From JBLHKS01 sp047620505 (lineage in GTDB: Bacteria > Verrucomicrobiota > Verrucomicrobiia > Verrucomicrobiales > DEV007): DNA of 9,763 bases. Below, in pieces: positions 7,010 through 9,763 of this stretch; the first letter of the stretch is position 1; each line of letters starts with the position of its first letter. The position numbers and the translations under genes were made by a program. The notes below the pieces were generated by a model. It was not told where the DNA came from, did no database searches, and was given only the letters and a program-made list of their open reading frames with translations. The stretch lies in the NCBI GenBank assembly GCA_047620505.1, contig JBLHKS010000247.1, positions 1-9,763 on the forward strand. The letters run 5' to 3'.

Positions 7010-7918
7010 TCAAACGTCGCAAAGCATCGCGGCGTGTCGGAGAGCGAGTTCGTGATCATCCCATTCGGGAATGAATTCCTGCGCAACGAAGCCCTTGTAA
7101 CCCGTCGCGAGGATCTCGCGCATGATCGGTGGATAGTTGATTTCCTGGGTGTTGTCCATTTCGGCACGCCCCGGATTCCCAGCCGTATGGTAATGCCCGA
7201 TCACGTCTTTATACTGCCGAATCCGCCGGATGATATCGCCGTTCATGATCGAGACATGATAAATGTCGAAGAGCAGCTTCATGTTCGGCGAATTGACGTC
7301 TGAAATCAGATCGACGCAGAAATCGACGTTATCGCCGAAGTAGCCGGGGTGCCCCTTCATCGGATGCGAATCGTCACGCGAATTGAGATGTTCGAGCACC
7401 AGCTGGACGCCCTTGTCTTCCGCCAGCGGCATCACTGATTTCCAAACGTCGACGCAGTTTTTCGCCGCCTCGGCCTCATTCATCCCATCGAAACGCATCC
7501 CGGTAAACGTGATCGCGCTTGGCGAACCAACCTCAGCCGCCACGTTGATCGCGTCGGTCAGTTTCTCGATGCAGCTCTCCTTGTTTTCCGGATTGCAAGG
7601 CCCCTGCGCGAACCCGTGGCTGCCGACCAACGCAATCTCCATTCCAAGCTCCTTCACCTGCGGATAAAGATCGCGCGAAATCCCTTCCATCCCGGCAAAT
7701 CCGATCTCCGCGCAGAGTTTCGCGAGCGCCTGCATTTCCATCCGCTCCTTGAACGTCCAGCCCATGATCGACTGCCGAATGTTGCCCTTGGTGATCTTGA
7801 AATCCGCCTTCGCTTCGCTCATTGGAAGCTGCCCGCCCGCGAATTCCGGCAGAGCAGCTGCTGCCGCGAAACCGAGACCACCGAGGACGGAAGAATTGAA
7901 AAAGTCACGTCGATTCAT
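7010..7918 (-). CDS. Tat-exported hydroxypyruvate-isomerase-like TIM-barrel protein
   Basis: A 302-residue protein starting at ATG 7918. This start gives the twin-arginine signal MNRRDFFNSSVLGG followed by an Ala-rich hydrophobic stretch to about residue 30. A 75-residue upstream extension of the frame to 8143 is Arg-rich and would displace the signal, so it is rejected. The rest is an AP-endonuclease-2/xylose-isomerase-like barrel. Four likely metal ligands are present in order: Glu176 in LEHLNS, Asp218 in FDIYH, His244 in GHYHTAGNPGR and Glu281 in AQEFIP. The GHYHTAGNPGRAE ... TQEINY segment is close to the hydroxypyruvate isomerase (Hyi) pattern. Cytoplasmic Hyi interconverts hydroxypyruvate and tartronate semialdehyde; a Tat-exported PVC version probably acts on another sugar or keto-acid. 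It faces the alpha/beta hydrolase convergently with a 1-nt gap. Confidence 0.88.
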   Translation of the reverse strand: MNRRDFFNSSVLGGLGFAAAAALPEFAGGQLPMSEAKADFKITKGNIRQSIMGWTFKERMEMQALAKLCAEIGFAGMEGISRDLYPQVKELGMEIALVGSHGFAQGPCNPENKESCIEKLTDAINVAAEVGSPSAITFTGMRFDGMNEAEAAKNCVDVWKSVMPLAEDKGVQLVLEHLNSRDDSHPMKGHPGYFGDNVDFCVDLISDVNSPNMKLLFDIYHVSIMNGDIIRRIRQYKDVIGHYHTAGNPGRAEMDNTQEINYPPIMREILATGYKGFVAQEFIPEWDDHELALRHAAMLCDV

Positions 7919-8153
7919 ACGGTGAACCTGGAGGATTCTGGGAGGAACGCAAGCCCCGCAGGGTTCCGGTTCTACGATCCCTTCGTCGGATCCGCCCGGT
8001 ACATCCCTCCGTCGATCCGCTCGTATCCACCGCCGCTTTCGCCAGCTCCGCGTCCAGACCGGTGACCGCTCCTCTTCCTCGAGTTCGGGGCCGTAGGCCG
8101 AACGTAGTGGGATTCGTGAGAGGCTTCGATTTGCCAACGTCATCTCCCCTAAT
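7919..8153. other. Upstream region of the TIM-barrel gene, no convincing gene
   Basis: These 235 bp should contain the promoter and leader of the minus-strand Tat protein, but no clear -35/-10 or Shine-Dalgarno is visible. Open frames here are Arg/Gly-rich and overlap in several phases, as expected of non-coding GC-rich DNA. An 11-bp sequence, GGGATTCGTGA at 8109-8119, recurs in direct orientation at 8326-8336. The second copy ends exactly where the MITE-like unit begins, so the two copies bracket the first inverted-repeat unit. Confidence 0.4.
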
Positions 8154-8309
8154 TGTCATCCCGAGCCTGTCGAGGGACCTCTTCGATGATGTTTGACACC
8201 CTGATAATCTGCAACGCCATGAATTCCGCTGAAGGCGTGACCGGGTGCCCTTGATTCGTGTTCACCAAGCTCCGCTCGCGAGAGGTCCCTCGACAGGCTC
8301 GGGATGACA
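8154..8309. repeat. 156-bp unit bounded by perfect 29-bp inverted repeats
   Basis: The left arm (8154-8182, beginning TGTCATCCCGAGCCTGTCG) is the exact reverse complement of the right arm (8281-8309, ending GACAGGCTCGGGATGACA). The 98-bp centre (8183-8280) has no start-to-stop frame of coding character. From memory, the arm core GAGCCTGTCGAGGGA resembles a short dispersed repeat seen in many bacterial genomes, where it creates spurious ORFs with peptides such as VPRQARDD. This unit has the same effect here on both strands. No clear target-site duplication was found. It could be a non-autonomous mobile unit, or simply two REP-like copies facing each other. Confidence 0.8.
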
Positions 8310-8370
8310 GCAGGTGCTGCGTCGCGGGATTCGTGATAGACTGTTGCAAAACTCGTTGGGGTCTCTGCAA

Positions 8371-8388
8371 ACGGACTTGGAAGTCCGT
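8371..8388. repeat. Hairpin 1 inside the MITE-like element
   Basis: ACGGACTTGGAAGTCCGT has an 8-bp perfect stem (ACGGACTT with AAGTCCGT) around a GG centre; in practice about 7 bp with a 4-nt loop. No poly-T tract follows, so it is not an obvious intrinsic terminator. Confidence 0.7.
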
Positions 8389-8438
8389 GCTCCAATCAAG
8401 TTTCGTCAGGGAAATCAATCGTGGGTTCGAGCGGAGCC

Positions 8439-8454
8439 CGGATGTCCACATCCG
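8439..8454. repeat. Hairpin 2 inside the MITE-like element
   Basis: CGGATGTCCACATCCG has a 7-bp perfect stem around a CC centre. It has the same architecture as the hairpin at 8371-8388 but a different stem sequence. It lies 10 bp before the right terminal repeat. Confidence 0.7.
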
Positions 8455-8479
8455 TCTTCAGAGGTTTTGCAACAGTCTA

Positions 8480-8683
8480 ATGAGAATTGCGCCGATGTAG
8501 ACAAGGGTCTCCGCACCCGCCACGGAGCCGTCAAAACAAATCGCCCCACGGCCCGGGCCGCGCCCGAGGGCGGAGACTCGGAACTACGGAACTCGGAAGT
8601 CTGGCGAATTCTACTACGATTATCTGGGGGAAGGTCGGTCCTTCTTCGGCGACAACGAATTCGATCTGTGCGATGGAGCGCGG
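8480..8683. other. GC-rich foldable leader region upstream of glpD
   Basis: No credible gene is present. The stretch can fold. GTCTCCGC (8507-8514) pairs with GCGGAGAC (8570-8577) and would enclose a 12-bp perfect palindrome CGGCCCGGGCCG (8549-8560) and a short ACGG/CCGT stem (8522-8531). A small AGAC-AAGG-GTCT hairpin sits at 8499-8510. A near-tandem CTCGGAAC/TACGGAAC/TCGGAAG lies at 8578-8599. The glpD frame stays open upstream to 8501, but no start codon with a ribosome site precedes 8684. The promoter of glpD is presumably here, but no consensus boxes were recognised. It may be an untranslated leader or an additional repeat unit. Confidence 0.45.
8675..8678 (+). promoter_or_regulatory. 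Ribosome binding site of glpD
   Basis: GGAG lies 5 nt before GTG 8684. This is the clearest Shine-Dalgarno in the window and favours GTG 8684 over ATG 8699, which has only GGGATC upstream. Confidence 0.6.
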
Positions 8684-9763
8684 GTGAATCGGGATCAAAT
8701 GCTGGAGCGCGCACGAAGCGCGGAAACCTGGGACGTCGCGATCATCGGTGGCGGGGCGACTGGCTTAGCTTGCGCGTGGGACGCGGCGCTGCGCGGGCAT
8801 CGGACGATCCTGATCGACAAGGCGGACTTCGCAAAAGGCACTTCGAGCCGAACTACGAAGCTGATCCACGGCGGCGTCCGCTACCTTAAGCAGGGCAACG
8901 TCAAACTCGTCCGCGAGGCCCTGCGCGAGCGTTCCCGGCTTCTTCGAAACGCGCCTGATCTGGTCAAACCTCTGCCGTTCGTGATTCCCGGATTCAGCTG
9001 GCTCGAAAAAATCTGGTATGCTTTAGGCTTGCGCGTTTATGACTTGCTTACCGGTTTCGGTAAGCGGATTTGCCCACGTTCGAAGCTCCTTTCGCGAGAC
9101 GCTGTCGGGGAAGCTCTGCCCGGTCTGAAACTGGATGACGTTAGCGGCGGGGTTCGATATTTCGATGCCCAGTTTGATGATTCGCGGCTTGCGGTTGCCT
9201 TCGCCCGAAGCGCCGCTCAACAGAACGGCTGCGTTCTCAACTACGTCAGCGCAGCTGGATTCGAAAAATCTGAGGATGGTCGGATCACAGGGATCGAGGC
9301 CGTCGACGAACTCTCTGGCCAGCAGCTGCTGATCCGCGCGAAGTCGGTGATTAACGCGACTGGCGTTTTCGCGGACGGGATTATCCGGATGGACGATCCG
9401 AAGGCCGAGCCAGTGATTCAGCCTGCGCAGGGCGTCCATCTCGCGCTCGATTCGCGCTTTCTTGAGAGCGATCGACACGCGCTGATGATTCCGAAGACTG
9501 ACGATGGACGTGTGATTTTCGTGATTCCCTGGCACGGCCGAGTTTTGCTCGGAACGACCGACACGCCGCGGCCAGACGCCGAATACGAACCGCGGCCACT
9601 CGATGAGGAAATCGATTACCTCCTGGAGCACGCAGCGCGCTATTTGAAAACAGCGCCTACGCGAGCCGATGTGCTTAGCACGTGGGCTGGTCTGAGGCCG
9701 TTGGTCAGACCACGAAAGGGTTCGGGTGAAACGAAAGAGATTTCGCGTAGCCACAGTTTATTC
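8684..9763 (+). CDS. glpD: Aerobic glycerol-3-phosphate dehydrogenase, 3' truncated
   Basis: 360 codons are visible and the gene runs off the window; full-length GlpD is about 500-560 residues, so the C-terminal domain is missing. With GTG 8684 as start, the N-terminus reads MNRDQMLERARSAETWDV. The FAD Rossmann motif G-G-G-A-T-G follows at 22-27 (VAIIGGGATGLA), with acidic Asp45 at the end of the second strand. Next comes the GlpD signature KGTSSRTTKLIHGGVRYL at 51-68. Later family features include GGVRYFDAQFDDSRL, VINATGVFAD and IPWHGRVLLGTTDTPR. The enzyme oxidises sn-glycerol 3-phosphate to dihydroxyacetone phosphate at the inner membrane face and passes electrons to quinone, linking glycerol and phospholipid turnover to respiration. 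ATG 8699 is an alternative start that would remove five N-terminal residues. Upstream is a 765-bp repeat-rich gap, so it is probably transcribed from its own promoter. Confidence 0.93.
   Translation, partial: MNRDQMLERARSAETWDVAIIGGGATGLACAWDAALRGHRTILIDKADFAKGTSSRTTKLIHGGVRYLKQGNVKLVREALRERSRLLRNAPDLVKPLPFVIPGFSWLEKIWYALGLRVYDLLTGFGKRICPRSKLLSRDAVGEALPGLKLDDVSGGVRYFDAQFDDSRLAVAFARSAAQQNGCVLNYVSAAGFEKSEDGRITGIEAVDELSGQQLLIRAKSVINATGVFADGIIRMDDPKAEPVIQPAQGVHLALDSRFLESDRHALMIPKTDDGRVIFVIPWHGRVLLGTTDTPRPDAEYEPRPLDEEIDYLLEHAARYLKTAPTRADVLSTWAGLRPLVRPRKGSGETKEISRSHSLF

Larger units (their letters stand above)
8337..8479. mobile_element. MITE-like element with 14-bp terminal inverted repeats flanked by TA
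   Basis: The left end, TAGACTGTTGCAAAAC (8337-8352), is the exact reverse complement of the right end, GTTTTGCAACAGTCTA (8464-8479). Read as a transposon, the element is 8339-8477 (139 bp) with 14-bp terminal repeats and a TA dinucleotide outside each end. A TA target-site duplication is characteristic of IS630/Tc1-mariner transposition. There is no transposase, so it would be non-autonomous. The interior holds two near-perfect hairpins (8371-8388 and 8439-8454) and a 5-bp stem between them (8389-8393 with 8433-8437), giving a cloverleaf-like layout. A structured RNA or REP-type element is the alternative. The inverted repeat is certain; the transposon class is an inference. Confidence 0.6.
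10..9329. repeat. Highly iterated palindrome GCAGCTGC (core of AGCAGCTGCT), nine copies
   Basis: Copies of the octamer begin at 10, 1168, 2475, 3842, 5951, 6286, 6637, 7854 and 9322. Seven of the nine (all but 10 and 6286) extend to AGCAGCTGCT. Four (2475, 3842, 6637, 9322) extend to CAGCAGCTGCTG, and the 2475 and 6637 copies are 14-bp palindromes. The range given only spans first to last copy; the intervening DNA is not part of the repeat. All copies are inside genes, in different frames: Gln-Gln-Leu-Leu in three, Ala-Ala runs in three, Ser-Ser-Cys (the lipobox) in one. Several of the Ala-Ala copies use GCA GCT although neighbouring Ala codons favour GCG/GCC, which suggests selection or bias on DNA rather than on protein. 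Confidence 0.8.

Noticed and set aside
7972..8139. Open minus-strand frame ending in a protein-like stretch (ESGGGYERIDGGMYRADP) before TAG 7972
   Set aside because: There is no start codon, two stops lie just upstream, and all three minus frames are open across this GC-rich stretch; a gene remnant is possible but unsupported.
7919..8143. In-frame N-terminal extension of the TIM-barrel protein to a start at 8143 (minus)
   Set aside because: It would place 75 Arg/Gly/Glu-rich residues before a textbook twin-arginine signal; ATG 7918 starts exactly at MNRRDFF.
8305..8320. CAGCAGGTGCTG near 8310 as a tenth palindrome copy
   Set aside because: The centre differs (AGGT instead of AGCT), so it is not palindromic and was not counted.
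8149..8451. Several 60-100 residue frames on both strands across the inverted-repeat units
   Set aside because: They are by-products of the inverted repeats (peptides like VPRQARDD appear on both strands), without ribosome sites or coding character.
7919..8683. Possible CRISPR array or tRNA gene in the repeat-rich gap
   Set aside because: The repeats are inverted pairs rather than regularly spaced direct repeats, and no cloverleaf with a T-arm or CCA-type acceptor end was found; the fold at 8337-8479 is far too long for a tRNA.
9023..9754. 243-residue minus-strand frame opposite glpD
   Set aside because: It is antisense to a certain glpD frame, has no family motif or plausible start context, and its composition reflects the complementary strand.

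Overview
The window looks like a chromosomal segment from a PVC-superphylum bacterium, most likely Verrucomicrobiota (Planctomycetota is the alternative). The main reasons are the 846-residue secreted beta-propeller/HEAT/cytochrome c protein, a type expanded in Pirellula- and Verrucomicrobium-like genomes, and a Tat-exported hydroxypyruvate-isomerase-like TIM barrel. GC content is moderately high by eye, and Shine-Dalgarno sites are mostly weak or absent. This assignment is inference; no rRNA or other phylogenetic marker is present.

Layout. Positions 2-2529 (+) hold three translationally overlapping genes: the C-terminal half of an FtsX-type ABC permease, a lipoprotein with a proline/aspartate-rich stalk and a probable beta-sandwich domain, and a small secreted L,D-transpeptidase. 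They read as a cell-envelope operon. Positions 2532-6024 (-) hold two genes, transcribed as an uncharacterised secreted protein and then the large heme-binding dehydrogenase-like protein. A 111-bp divergent gap leads to an alpha/beta hydrolase (6136-7008, +). This converges, with a 1-nt gap, on the Tat-exported TIM-barrel protein (7010-7918, -). A 765-bp intergenic region (7919-8683) has no convincing gene but is full of repeats: a 156-bp unit bounded by perfect 29-bp inverted repeats, a MITE-like unit with 14-bp terminal inverted repeats flanked by TA, and a GC-rich foldable stretch. The window ends inside glpD (8684 to end, +), a quinone-linked glycerol-3-phosphate dehydrogenase starting at a GTG preceded by a clear GGAG.

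The most unexpected signal is at the DNA level. The palindrome GCAGCTGC, usually extended to AGCAGCTGCT, occurs nine times in under 10 kb, at least once in each of the eight genes, in different reading frames and orientations. That is far above a random expectation of about 0.2 copies. It resembles a highly iterated palindrome of the kind known as HIP1 in cyanobacteria. No defence, CRISPR, phage or secondary-metabolite system was found.
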